Below, piece by piece: positions 27,231-35,987 of a stretch of DNA of 64,000 nucleotides. The DNA comes from Psychrobacter sp. ANT_WB68. Its GTDB lineage: Bacteria > Pseudomonadota > Gammaproteobacteria > Pseudomonadales > Moraxellaceae. Position 1 is the first letter of the stretch; each line of letters opens with the position of its first letter. Position numbers and translations under genes: made by a program. Below the pieces are notes generated by a model. It was not told the origin of the DNA. It did not search any database and saw only the letters and a program-made list of their open reading frames with translations. The stretch covers positions 744,001 through 808,000 of the forward strand of contig NZ_VOAZ01000001.1 in assembly GCF_008369115.1 (NCBI RefSeq). Reading direction: 5' to 3'.

Positions 27231-29433
27231 TACTAAAGACGTCTATACTGATGATGTTAAGGCCTTCTTCTTAACAGTAGCAAGCCTGGTTTCTAGTCAC
27301 TTCATGAGCATTATTATGGAGGTTGAAAAACCAATCATTCTTACTTCACAACATCTAAATAAAATACTAGATTCTTATCAAGGTAAGTTAACTAAGCCTG
27401 AGTATTTGACTCGCGCTTTCATTGCAAGCACATGTTATTTACCAGTTATTGATATGGATAATCCAAGTGCAGAGTGGCTTTGGGTTGCAAAGCTTTGCCA
27501 GCTACAGATTTACTTTGTCCAGAATGATTTGCCCGGACGTATTAGGGAAACTACTACTGAAGCTAGAAAATGGATCGATCCAGCTAACTACAATCATAAT
27601 CTATGGGAGTTTTGCTATCTAGAGTTACAAGCTGAGACGCTAGAAGGTATGTATCATAATTTTGAAGATCATCGACTTAAGCTTGAAAGCAAAAATGATC
27701 CTAAGCTCAAAGCATTCATTAAAATATATCGAACGATTGATTATGCACATAATAACAAATCAAAGATCACTCGCTCATCTTCTGGTAGGAAGCAGATTAG
27801 AAAAAGTAAGCTAGATGAGCCAAAAACAGAATACATAGCACAAAGTGATATTGATGATGATACTGATGAATTAGTCGATGTCTTTCATTTTTCTAGAATC
27901 GAAGATGATGTTGATATCAACCGAGAGCGTTTGGATGACCCTGTACCTGATTTTATCTTTATAAAGCAAAATACAATAAAAGCGACTGAGAAATACTCAA
28001 GCAATCAGATATATCGTAGAACGCGTGCAAAGTTTGCTCACGCTAATAAAAATGAGCGTTTTATTAGTAATAATATTCGGAACTTACCGCTTAGTACTAT
28101 TCAAAACATATGCTCTAAACTGTGGCAAGAATTTAATATTTTTGATAATGAAGAGCCTAATAGGGAAAAAAAACGCGCGATTGCCTATTTATTGTTGTCT
28201 TTATATACGGGTTATTCAGTTACTAGGTTGGCTGAAGATATTGATAACAATGAGAAGAAGATTATTGATATTAGCACCCGAAAAAAGCGATATGACTTTA
28301 TTATTCATCTCGACATCACTCCATTGCGCATTAAAACAACAGGCATAGAGTCTGTGATTGCTAATCAATTAACGCAATTCAAACTGCCATTACCTGAATC
28401 GTTAGGGATATTCTTAACCTATAAAGGCCATCCTGACACTCTATTGATTAATGAAGTTATTGCTGGATTAAAAAGTGAGCTAGAGTTGCCACTATTGAGT
28501 CTAGGTAGAATCGAGAAGTCGCTGTATACCGTTATTGTGCATGAGGTCAGTACCACTCAGTTAGCCAGTATTATTACCTCGCGTAACAATAAGAAAAGAG
28601 CGGATTTATGGTATAGCTCACATTCTCTTAAAGATGTGAAAGATGTCTATTATAAAGCCATCAAAATAATGACTGATCGTTGTCAAAATAATAGCCTTAC
28701 GGTAAATGATCATCTGCTTGAGGTTGGATTAAGCGATGATGCAATAGGCAGTCAAAATTGCCCGGATTATCCTATAGTGAGTCTTTTCATAAATCATCTG
28801 CGACAAAAAATAGTAACTACTACTAACTATATAGAAAAATTTAATCTTTATAATTTATGGCTTTGGCATATCTCCTTACTGTTAACCTCTATAAGGGCTG
28901 TTGAAGGTGCTCCTGGTAAACTCAATCAAATCCACTTAGGCATAGGTTTAGCTTGGATCTCTGATAAAGAGGAGCGAGTAAATGCTGAAAGTCAGCGCTT
29001 AGTCCCTGTCTGTGCATTTTTGGTAGCAGCAGTTCAGCAATTCTTAGATTATCTGCAGCAATTCGTTAAAAAATTTGGGCGATTAAACCCTAAGCTAAAA
29101 TTAGAAATCGATAAAGTATTTATCTCTGAACGTCCGTTATTGAACTACATTGATAAGAAAGGTGTCTTTCAGTCTCTACGACCTGCAATTATTAATAGAG
29201 AGCTGGGCGATAATTTTCGTTTTAAAGCTGACTGGACACGTCATGTTGGACAACGTTTTTTGCATGAACAAGGGGTGGATGAAGCGGTTATTCTCGCTAT
29301 ATTTGGTCATGAAATGATGGGGCAGGAAGCTTGGCGTAAAAATTCATCGCTAAGTATCGGTGACATAATATTACATCAAGATGATTACGAACTATTAGCA
29401 ATCAAATTAGCTCTTAAACAGGTGAACCTATGA
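27193..29433 (+). CDS. Gamma-Mobile-Trio GmtY-like recombinase-type protein
   Basis: 746 aa, the middle gene of the trio. Its ATG has a perfect AGGAGG and lies inside the previous gene. The C-terminus resembles a tyrosine recombinase core: WTRHVGQRF (Arg683, His684) and GHEMMGQEAW (His706). I see no tyrosine at the expected distance after His706 (Trp714 and Lys716 instead), so strand cleavage by this subunit is doubtful and it may be a structural partner of the next protein. It overlaps the next gene by 4 nt (ATGA), indicating translational coupling. Confidence 0.65.
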   Translation: MTLDRELQILIPDTKDVYTDDVKAFFLTVASLVSSHFMSIIMEVEKPIILTSQHLNKILDSYQGKLTKPEYLTRAFIASTCYLPVIDMDNPSAEWLWVAKLCQLQIYFVQNDLPGRIRETTTEARKWIDPANYNHNLWEFCYLELQAETLEGMYHNFEDHRLKLESKNDPKLKAFIKIYRTIDYAHNNKSKITRSSSGRKQIRKSKLDEPKTEYIAQSDIDDDTDELVDVFHFSRIEDDVDINRERLDDPVPDFIFIKQNTIKATEKYSSNQIYRRTRAKFAHANKNERFISNNIRNLPLSTIQNICSKLWQEFNIFDNEEPNREKKRAIAYLLLSLYTGYSVTRLAEDIDNNEKKIIDISTRKKRYDFIIHLDITPLRIKTTGIESVIANQLTQFKLPLPESLGIFLTYKGHPDTLLINEVIAGLKSELELPLLSLGRIEKSLYTVIVHEVSTTQLASIITSRNNKKRADLWYSSHSLKDVKDVYYKAIKIMTDRCQNNSLTVNDHLLEVGLSDDAIGSQNCPDYPIVSLFINHLRQKIVTTTNYIEKFNLYNLWLWHISLLLTSIRAVEGAPGKLNQIHLGIGLAWISDKEERVNAESQRLVPVCAFLVAAVQQFLDYLQQFVKKFGRLNPKLKLEIDKVFISERPLLNYIDKKGVFQSLRPAIINRELGDNFRFKADWTRHVGQRFLHEQGVDEAVILAIFGHEMMGQEAWRKNSSLSIGDIILHQDDYELLAIKLALKQVNL

Positions 29434-32400
29434 CAAAGCAATCCCAGAAAGGGCTTTTATATGGGTACGAAAGAAGGACAGCCGAAAATCAGGAAAAGAG
29501 AAAAAAGGCTCTACAGCAAACTAAAGAATTATGCCAAGAGCATTGGACAGCCTTTACTAACGAGATTCCTAAAAGTCAATTGGGTGTCATAGCTGATGAG
29601 CAAATTTATAATTTGTATGAGGCTATATATAAAGAGATTGAGACAACGGTTCCAGCAAAGTTAATCCCTTCGATTTTATTCGAGCGGTTGCGTTTTTTCG
29701 ATAAGGTTAATCATTCACGTAAAAATGACGGCTTACCACCATTACCGAAACCAGTGATTGCTTCTCGCGCTCAACGCCCAAAAAACATCAACGAGTTCAA
29801 TAATTTCTCATATTTACCTACCGCTCAAAGCATTGTCTCTCAAGCATTCGATAAGTGGCAGCAAAAAAATACCTTTTCCTTGCTAGATTGCGTGACCTGG
29901 TTCCTCTTTTCACTGGTGAGTTTTGCAGGTTACAACAATGAGAAGGTCATCAAAGCAATTTATGAGTATCTTGATGAAAATAGGTCTATATATCAGGTTT
30001 TTAATGACCTACTTATTATCCCTATTAAGGTGTTGTCACCACACTATGGCAATAAAGTTATTCTTATAGATGCAGATAAGGAGGAGGTTTATCAAACTCG
30101 GCTGATATTTGTTGATGATATCAGTCGATTATGGTTACTTAAAATACAAACCCAGCGTCAGCAACAAGAGGGTTTTCCAAAATACCATCAAGTCATAAAA
30201 AGACTGGGTGAGTTTACGAAAGAAAATTTCACAGTTAAATCAACTTATAAATCAAAGTATCTAAAAGTTGTTCCTATTTATTGGCAAACTTTGCCTGAAG
30301 TCCGTTTAGATATGCAATTATTAGAAGTGCTGGTGGGTCAACAAAATCAGACCTCAGTATCAGAGGAGCATTTGCTCCAGTACTTTCAAACGATTAAAAC
30401 GCCTAAAGTGATAATAACCGATGAGCATATTAGCAGGTTGGTCATTGAGGCGAGCAATGAGACTTCCTCAAAACCCTTTAAAGCTGAGAGGTTTAAGTCT
30501 GATGCCGTTAAAGAAATACGAGCCATCCTTAGTGGTGATAGGAAAAAAGTTAGAGAACAGTTAGAGACTTTACTTAGCCAAGGTTTATATCCAAATCAAG
30601 AGCGGCTGGTTAAATGGATGGTTGACTTGTTTGTGAGTGGAAATAAGATTAATACTTTGAAGCGATATTTATCTGATGTGGGTAATGATTTTATTGCAAG
30701 TACTCGTGATACAGAGTTTTTAGGTTGGAGCAAGCATGATTATCACTATATTTATAATGACATTCTTGCAAATAAAAACCAAAATAGAGTAGGGTTTACG
30801 ACCACCATTATATGTTCCCTCCATAGCTCGCTAAAAAAGCATTATCAAGCATCTGATATTGACTTGAAGGGTGGGGGTGATCCACAAATTGTATCAAGCT
30901 ACTTGATCCCTAGCCATGTCTATCAACTTATTCAAAGTTGTGTTTCTGCTCAAGAAGAATTAAGCGATTATAACCAGCAAGTGCTTAATGTCGTGATAAC
31001 ACTGCTATATCGCACAGGAATGCGCATCGGTGAAATACTTGGACTTCAAGTCAAAGATATTGAATACGATAACCAGGGTTTTAATGAATATAACATTATT
31101 GTTCGCTCCAACGCGCATCGCGATTTAAAGTCAGATGATGGCACTAGGCGCATTCATTTATCAGTGTTGCTCTTGATAGATGAATTGGAAGTTTTTAAAC
31201 GGTTTTTTAAGCTAAAAAAAGAGCAGTCCTCTCGCTATTTATTCACTTTAGAGTATCAGTCAGCAGCTCTGTCTAGACACAGCATCGAACAGCCTGTGAG
31301 AAGGATACTGGCAAGTACCTCTTATAGTGATATGACGCTACATAGCTTTCGCCACAACGCGATATCAAATATGGCTATAATTATTAGATGCAAGCCAGAA
31401 CTTGCCATGCATTTTACAGATTACAGCGAAGCGCAAATTGAAGCTATTAAGCATCAGTTTTTGGGTAAGGTACGCAAGATATCGACAAACTATTGGGATG
31501 CGTTGATGGAGTTTGCAGGCCACGCTGACTTAAATACTACTTTTAGCTCATACATCCACACAGCTGATATCATTGCCAGTCACCAATTGCAAGAGGCTAA
31601 GTTGACATTGCCTTTGAGTGTTGTAAATAAGTTGATTGGTGGCAGTCGTATGGACCTAAAGCAACACAATAAAAAAGCTTTAGATACTAGAGCGAATACT
31701 GTTAACCTCAATCAAATCAGAAAATACATCAATAATAAGATTGAACATGAGGAGCTTTTAACCACCCCTAATGTAAGTAAAGCACCATTAAATCAGGGTA
31801 ATGATGAGATACCAATAAAGCATCATTCGGCAGTGTTTGGACATTATAATCGTGAAATGGTTGAAAAGCTTTTGTATGACATCGAGGAGGGGCAACTATT
31901 AGGTGAGGCCAGTGGTTTAAACTTTAGATACGATGATGCACTGATGGTTTATGAGCGTGCAGTGAGCTTAGTACAAAACATTGATGGGAGTTTAAGTAAT
32001 AAGCTTATCCCAAAAACACGTAAACAAAGGTCTGAGCATATTCTTATTGCGCCAACGCCTCTTCATTATCACCAGGAGAAAGCATTAGTTAATTTGTGTT
32101 TTGATAACCTTGAAGAGCTATATAAAACCAAAGAGAGTAGACGTAAAGTCAAAGAAATGCTGAACGTATTTTATGACAAGGTAAATACATCAAAAAGTGA
32201 GATGCGCTTTACGTTTCAGCAGAAAAAGCTGTTTTATAAGTATTTAAATGTCATGTGTCTGATACTACCGAGTAAGCACTGGCGAGTTAATATCACCTGT
32301 ATTAAGTCAGAGTCTTATGTTGATGATAAGAAGAAGAGGATAGTTAAGTCTTTCGTAGATGAAAAAGCTAAAACTAAAGAAATTGAGGGCTTTAAAAAAG

Positions 32401-32570
32401 ATAAACCTAATTTTCATGGTGAGCTTAAGGATATTGATACTTATAACGGCTATTCACTGTCTGTCATCAGCCCGATTAAACAACAAAATAACAAAGGTGG
32501 GGACTATTCCTCTGCATTGATGAGGTATGTGTTGCACTTGATGTTGATAGTGGAGGGGTTGAGTCACTGA
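29430..32570 (+). CDS. Gamma-Mobile-Trio GmtZ-like tyrosine recombinase
   Basis: A 1046-aa integrase with a complete tyrosine-recombinase active site: Arg532 in RTGMRIGEIL, His638 and Arg641 in HSFRH, His698 in GHADLNTTF, and Tyr708 in SYIH. The ~500-residue N-terminal part should bind DNA and partners, and a ~330-residue C-terminal extension follows the catalytic core. The size is far above ordinary phage integrases and fits the large trio recombinases. It is coupled to the preceding gene by an ATGA overlap. Cargo lies on one or both sides: CDI to the left, CRISPR and Ssp to the right. The island limits and attachment sites were not identified. Confidence 0.75.
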   Translation: MTKQSQKGLLYGYERRTAENQEKRKKALQQTKELCQEHWTAFTNEIPKSQLGVIADEQIYNLYEAIYKEIETTVPAKLIPSILFERLRFFDKVNHSRKNDGLPPLPKPVIASRAQRPKNINEFNNFSYLPTAQSIVSQAFDKWQQKNTFSLLDCVTWFLFSLVSFAGYNNEKVIKAIYEYLDENRSIYQVFNDLLIIPIKVLSPHYGNKVILIDADKEEVYQTRLIFVDDISRLWLLKIQTQRQQQEGFPKYHQVIKRLGEFTKENFTVKSTYKSKYLKVVPIYWQTLPEVRLDMQLLEVLVGQQNQTSVSEEHLLQYFQTIKTPKVIITDEHISRLVIEASNETSSKPFKAERFKSDAVKEIRAILSGDRKKVREQLETLLSQGLYPNQERLVKWMVDLFVSGNKINTLKRYLSDVGNDFIASTRDTEFLGWSKHDYHYIYNDILANKNQNRVGFTTTIICSLHSSLKKHYQASDIDLKGGGDPQIVSSYLIPSHVYQLIQSCVSAQEELSDYNQQVLNVVITLLYRTGMRIGEILGLQVKDIEYDNQGFNEYNIIVRSNAHRDLKSDDGTRRIHLSVLLLIDELEVFKRFFKLKKEQSSRYLFTLEYQSAALSRHSIEQPVRRILASTSYSDMTLHSFRHNAISNMAIIIRCKPELAMHFTDYSEAQIEAIKHQFLGKVRKISTNYWDALMEFAGHADLNTTFSSYIHTADIIASHQLQEAKLTLPLSVVNKLIGGSRMDLKQHNKKALDTRANTVNLNQIRKYINNKIEHEELLTTPNVSKAPLNQGNDEIPIKHHSAVFGHYNREMVEKLLYDIEEGQLLGEASGLNFRYDDALMVYERAVSLVQNIDGSLSNKLIPKTRKQRSEHILIAPTPLHYHQEKALVNLCFDNLEELYKTKESRRKVKEMLNVFYDKVNTSKSEMRFTFQQKKLFYKYLNVMCLILPSKHWRVNITCIKSESYVDDKKKRIVKSFVDEKAKTKEIEGFKKDKPNFHGELKDIDTYNGYSLSVISPIKQQNNKGGDYSSALMRYVLHLMLIVEGLSH

Positions 32571-32707
32571 CAAAAACCAAATTCATCTCTACGGCTCATT
32601 CATTATGGCTTGATGTGTCAAGGGTAGACTGGAATTTACCATCGTGTTTCTTTATTCAAGTCTATCAAATAGTTAAAGTGCAGTGATACATCAAAGTAAA
32701 TACATCA

Positions 32708-33151
32708 TCAAAATGGAATGTCATCATCGATAGGGTAATCTGGCATCACAGTCGGTTTTGGTAGCTTAGTATGCTGAGCTATAGGTTTAACAACTTCTGG
32801 CTTTTGCGTATCAGTTCTGCTGGCATGCCCAAGCATCTGCATGCTACTCGCATAAATTTCGGTAATGTAGCGGTCTACACCATTGTTATCTGTCCATTTT
32901 CGAGTACGTAGACTACCTTCGATATATACTTTGCTGGCTTTATTCAAGTATTCAGCAGCTACTTCTCCTAGGCGGTTGAACAGCTTGATTTTATGCCATT
33001 CTGTTGATTCCTTTGATTGACCAGCTGCATCTGTCCACTGACTCGAAGTAGCGACAGAGATGGTAGTGACACGATTACCATTAGCGAATTGATGAACTTC
33101 TGGCTCAGCACCTAAGTGACCGATAATGATTACTTTGTTGACGCCTCTCAT
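32708..33151 (-). CDS. ssb: Single-stranded DNA-binding protein, island copy 1
   Basis: 147 aa with an OB-fold ([16 protein letters not shown], then [20 protein letters not shown], then [13 protein letters not shown]) and the acidic tip DDDIPF through which SSB recruits partner proteins. It binds single-stranded DNA as a tetramer. It is shorter than a typical chromosomal SSB because the linker is short. It lies 63 nt downstream of the methyltransferase-like gene on the same strand, likely as one transcription unit. AGGGGAC precedes the ATG. A close relative is at 51.6 kb in the same setting, so this is probably an accessory SSB tied to the CRISPR module rather than the housekeeping one. Confidence 0.9.
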   Translation of the reverse strand: MRGVNKVIIIGHLGAEPEVHQFANGNRVTTISVATSSQWTDAAGQSKESTEWHKIKLFNRLGEVAAEYLNKASKVYIEGSLRTRKWTDNNGVDRYITEIYASSMQMLGHASRTDTQKPEVVKPIAQHTKLPKPTVMPDYPIDDDIPF

Positions 33152-33214
33152 GGCTGTCCCCTTATTAAGATTTGATGATGAAGTTTGTTTTTAATACAGT
33201 CAGGCAGACAGTAT

Positions 33215-34039
33215 TTAGCTACTAACCCATGACATCATGGCCATACGCTGGGTAGAGGTATGTTGGTTCCAACAGGCTTGTGTGACACGGTACATCTGAT
33301 AAGTCATATCCCAGCACTCATCATAAAAATTGTCAGCAAAGTCCATTTCTTGACGCAGTATGCGAAAACCCGTTTGTGCGTTGGCGTATCTTGGGCAGGT
33401 GGCAAATAGGAAGTTTTTGCCTGTACAAGACATCATTTGCTTCGCTAGACTCGGTAATGTCTCCTGCACTGTCTCTATATCTATGACATTAGACAATAGA
33501 TGAAAGGTCTCTTTGCATTCACTATTTAGTGGAATTAGCGCATTATCAAGTGTGCGCTGCTGACAATGTATAAACACCTGCATGCCATATGCTTTTGCTA
33601 GTCGCTCAATTAAGAGCTTAGCGATGTCCAAACTGACTTTAGAAGGCTCAATGAGATGTACTTCAAGCGAGCTTTGTTGTGCAACCCCTTTTTGTGACAA
33701 ATAATCCATAAATGCTAATGTCGCTACGCCTTGACCACAGCCATAATCCACCACGCGTATATTTTCTTGTGGCTCACTGGTAACGTCGATCGTTTGAGAC
33801 AATAAATACTGCATACTTTGATGATGCTGCCAGCCATAAGCGACAATATAGAATATGGCTTCTTTTTCAGAGACAAGAGCATTCGTTGCTCTATTAGTGC
33901 GATGAGAAAAAGCACTATAGCTGAGGTTATGATCAGGGTTTTGATGAAAGTAGTTCACCATATTTTGATAGTAATCGGAAAAGCCACCATCCATAGATTC
34001 GCTAGCTTTATCGATTTGGATCTGAAGTTGATTTGACAT
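33215..34039 (-). CDS. SAM-methyltransferase-like protein next to CRISPR array, copy 1
   Basis: About 274 aa. The class I methyltransferase glycine motif reads VVDYGCGQGVATLAFMDYL, followed by LIEPS at the end of strand 2. A conserved front segment (SYSAFSHRTNRATNAL) and an HLLSNVIDIETVQ segment recur in two paralogues at 52.1 and 57.3 kb, each directly downstream of an array. The substrate is unknown and no DNA-methylase catalytic motif (NPPY/DPPY) is visible. The chosen start has AAGGAT 8 nt upstream; an ATG two codons earlier is too close. It is separated from the array by a terminator and followed by ssb. Confidence 0.75.
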   Translation of the reverse strand: MSNQLQIQIDKASESMDGGFSDYYQNMVNYFHQNPDHNLSYSAFSHRTNRATNALVSEKEAIFYIVAYGWQHHQSMQYLLSQTIDVTSEPQENIRVVDYGCGQGVATLAFMDYLSQKGVAQQSSLEVHLIEPSKVSLDIAKLLIERLAKAYGMQVFIHCQQRTLDNALIPLNSECKETFHLLSNVIDIETVQETLPSLAKQMMSCTGKNFLFATCPRYANAQTGFRILRQEMDFADNFYDECWDMTYQMYRVTQACWNQHTSTQRMAMMSWVSS

Positions 34040-34145
34040 AGTCATTATCCTTATGGCGGTTGTTTGATGTACTGATTATCAACTTTTTTTGATGACATCT
34101 CATAAAACGACAAGCTTGCGGACAATGTATAGGTTCAGCCACACA

Positions 34146-34178
34146 AAAAAGCCGTCTATCAGTGATAGACGGCTTTTT
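34146..34178 (-). terminator. Bidirectional hairpin terminator between array 1 and methyltransferase-like gene
   Basis: GCCGTCTATCA (34151-34161) pairs with TGATAGACGGC (34163-34173), flanked by A and T runs on both sides. It should stop array transcripts on the minus strand. The same stem recurs at 53065-53094. Confidence 0.85.
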
Positions 34179-34193
34179 GATAAAGATTTTTTA

Positions 34194-34572
34194 CGATTAA
34201 ATCCTTAAGAGTCAGGGAACGTTTCAGACCGAACTAGTAATGGATATCACGCTACTTGATGAGTCTTAATCCCTCATGAATCAGGGAGTGTTTCAGACAT
34301 TACTCAGTGCGGTGTCTTTGTTCGTATGGAGTCTTAATCCCTTACGAGTCAGGGAACGTTTCAGACATGGAAATTTAGCAAACAGCTAACTACCATTGTG
34401 TCTTAATCCCTTACGAATCAGGTAACGTTTCAGACAATCTTTGGCACCGTTGGCAAATCTGCCAAGACGTCTTAATCCCTTATGAATCAGGGAGCGTTTC
34501 AGACCCAAATCGATCAGTGACCATGACGGCGTGTCGGTCTTAATACCTTACGAATTAGGGAGCGTTTCAGAC
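34194..34572 (-). CRISPR. CRISPR array 1: six 36-nt repeats, five spacers
   Basis: Repeats start at 34194 (degenerate), 34263, 34331, 34400, 34469 and 34537; spacers are 32-33 nt. On the plus strand repeats begin GTCTTAATCCCTTACG and end GAGCGTTTCAGAC, so in the sense of transcription (minus strand) they begin GTCTGAAAC and end ATTAAGAC, a type III-like end. Almost every repeat has at least one substitution, including the leader-proximal one, which indicates no recent spacer acquisition. The AT-rich leader is at the high-coordinate side. The cas genes beside it are broken, so any use depends on the intact genes elsewhere. Confidence 0.95.
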
Positions 34573-34775
34573 TGTACAAAGATTTTTTTATCAATAAAAT
34601 CAATGACTTAAATTCATTAATTTAAAAAACAAAAGTTGATAATTTTTTGATCAACTTTTCAATGAAAATTGTATAAATAATAACCGATTATGCGTCTGAA
34701 AATTTTAAATAATGACCAATATCTTCGTCAGATAGCGTCTGAAACCATCTCTAATTGCTTAGGGATGTGAGGGTT
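34573..34775 (-). promoter_or_regulatory. Leader of array 1
   Basis: AT-rich and conserved with the leaders at 54186 and 58626. It contains a hairpin (AAAAGTTGAT at 34631-34640 with ATCAACTTTT at 34650-34659) and two inverted repeat-end motifs GTCTGAAA (34694 and 34737). On the minus strand the hairpin is followed by a T-rich tract and could end cas transcripts before the array promoter. Confidence 0.75.
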
Positions 34776-34862
34776 TTAAACTCACCGGTTAATCATAATG
34801 GATGTGCCAGATAAGTGCAAGATGATAGAGCGATGTTATCAGGGTGTTAGGCGCACATTATT

Positions 34863-35157
34863 ATAGTGTCATTTCTCCTATATCACTAAATAGTATAATA
34901 TCATCATTATGTTTACTGATGACAAACGATTTCTCAAGTGGCTAAACTTCATATATACGCAGGTCATCCTCGTTAGGATGAATAATATTCTGCATTGCAA
35001 TTATAAAACTATCCATGCGTTTAGTCGTCATATGGCCATAGTAGACAGAATACTTTAGCTGCAAGAACTGATTGCTAATCAAGCGCTGTAAACGTTGCAG
35101 TCTGTTATTTTCGCTGATGTCATAAGCAATAATGAAATAGGTCTTTTTAATAGACAA
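34863..35157 (-). pseudogene. cas2: cas2, left copy, interrupted by a nonsense codon
   Basis: Aligned by eye with the intact cas2 at 54.5 kb, the frame runs FIIAYDISENNRLQRLQR and on to RIYEV, then hits TAG where the other copy has Glu (GAG). After the stop the frame continues as PLEKSFVISKHNDD to the same end as the intact copy. One base change therefore truncates a 98-codon gene to 71 codons. The start would be a TTG. Confidence 0.85.
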
Positions 35158-35227
35158 TCTAGTGTATTGATAGATTAGTATTCCGGTTTGTAAAGAGTAT
35201 AGCGTTATATCAGTGTTTCATAAGCTT

Positions 35228-35570
35228 GAAATAGTGGCGGTGGCGCTTCAGGGTGATGACTGACAAAAGATAATGATGGCTGTAGTAATGTGGTTTCTGG
35301 ATAACGATGTAGTCGATTTTGTTAGAGCCACTCATGACTGAGGGCTATTTTACTTAAGGTTGGACGTAACGCAGTAAAGGCTTTATAGAATTTACTGCGT
35401 CCAGACTTTAGTAGCTCACACGGATAGCTATTATCGTCGGCCATACTAAAATCTATTGAGTGTAAAATATTCTGATGAAATAATTGCCAAACCCAAAAAT
35501 CAATAGTATTGCGTTGTAGCTCTACAACGTTATAGGCTAGAGATTTTCTACAATAGCTTGGACTAGGTTA
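35228..35570 (-). pseudogene. cas1: cas1 3' fragment, left copy
   Basis: Matches the last ~120 codons of the cas1 gene at 54.85-55.98 kb, including the proline-rich end (SHHPEAPPP). A TAA replaces a Trp codon within the fragment. The 5' two-thirds of the gene is absent, and homology stops near 35570, where sequence leading to the Ssp locus begins. Confidence 0.85.
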
Positions 35571-35987
35571 TACTTATCAAAATGTTAGCTAACCAGCACA
35601 ATAAAAGTATTTTATAGAAAAAAGTGTTTTCGAACGGATAATCTTAATTTTAGTGGTAACATAACAACTGTCGGTAATCGTAATCACTGCTTAAGATTTA
35701 TTTTTAGTTGAAATGATTAAGCTACAAATTACTGTGTACTAAGAGGATATGTAAGCCTATTTCTTTAATGTTAAATAGATTTAGTAAGTATAAAAAACAA
35801 AGCTAATGCTTGGTTTTTTTTATATTCTTTCTTTTTTGTTAACATAACTCAAAGCAGTTAAAAGTTTATAATTCGATTCATCTGCTCACAATTTTCTTAA
35901 CAACTTTAAGAGAAGTATGAGTAATTACTTAAAAATAACAGCAGTTGCACATAAATTAACTCTAAAACCATATATTAAGTAGTCACC
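35571..35987 (+). promoter_or_regulatory. AT-rich region upstream of sspF
   Basis: About 415 bp of very AT-rich sequence without a gene, presumably holding the sspFGH promoter. No single -10/-35 pair stands out enough to name. Confidence 0.4.

Larger units (their letters stand above)
32685..35570. repeat. CRISPR module duplicate, left (decayed) copy
   Basis: This segment and 51608-55210 share, in the same order and orientation, ssb, a methyltransferase-like gene, a hairpin terminator, an array with the same repeat, a leader, cas2 and the 3' part of cas1. The homology fades at both edges. Protein-level differences between the copies are substantial, so this is not a recent duplication. Confidence 0.85.
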
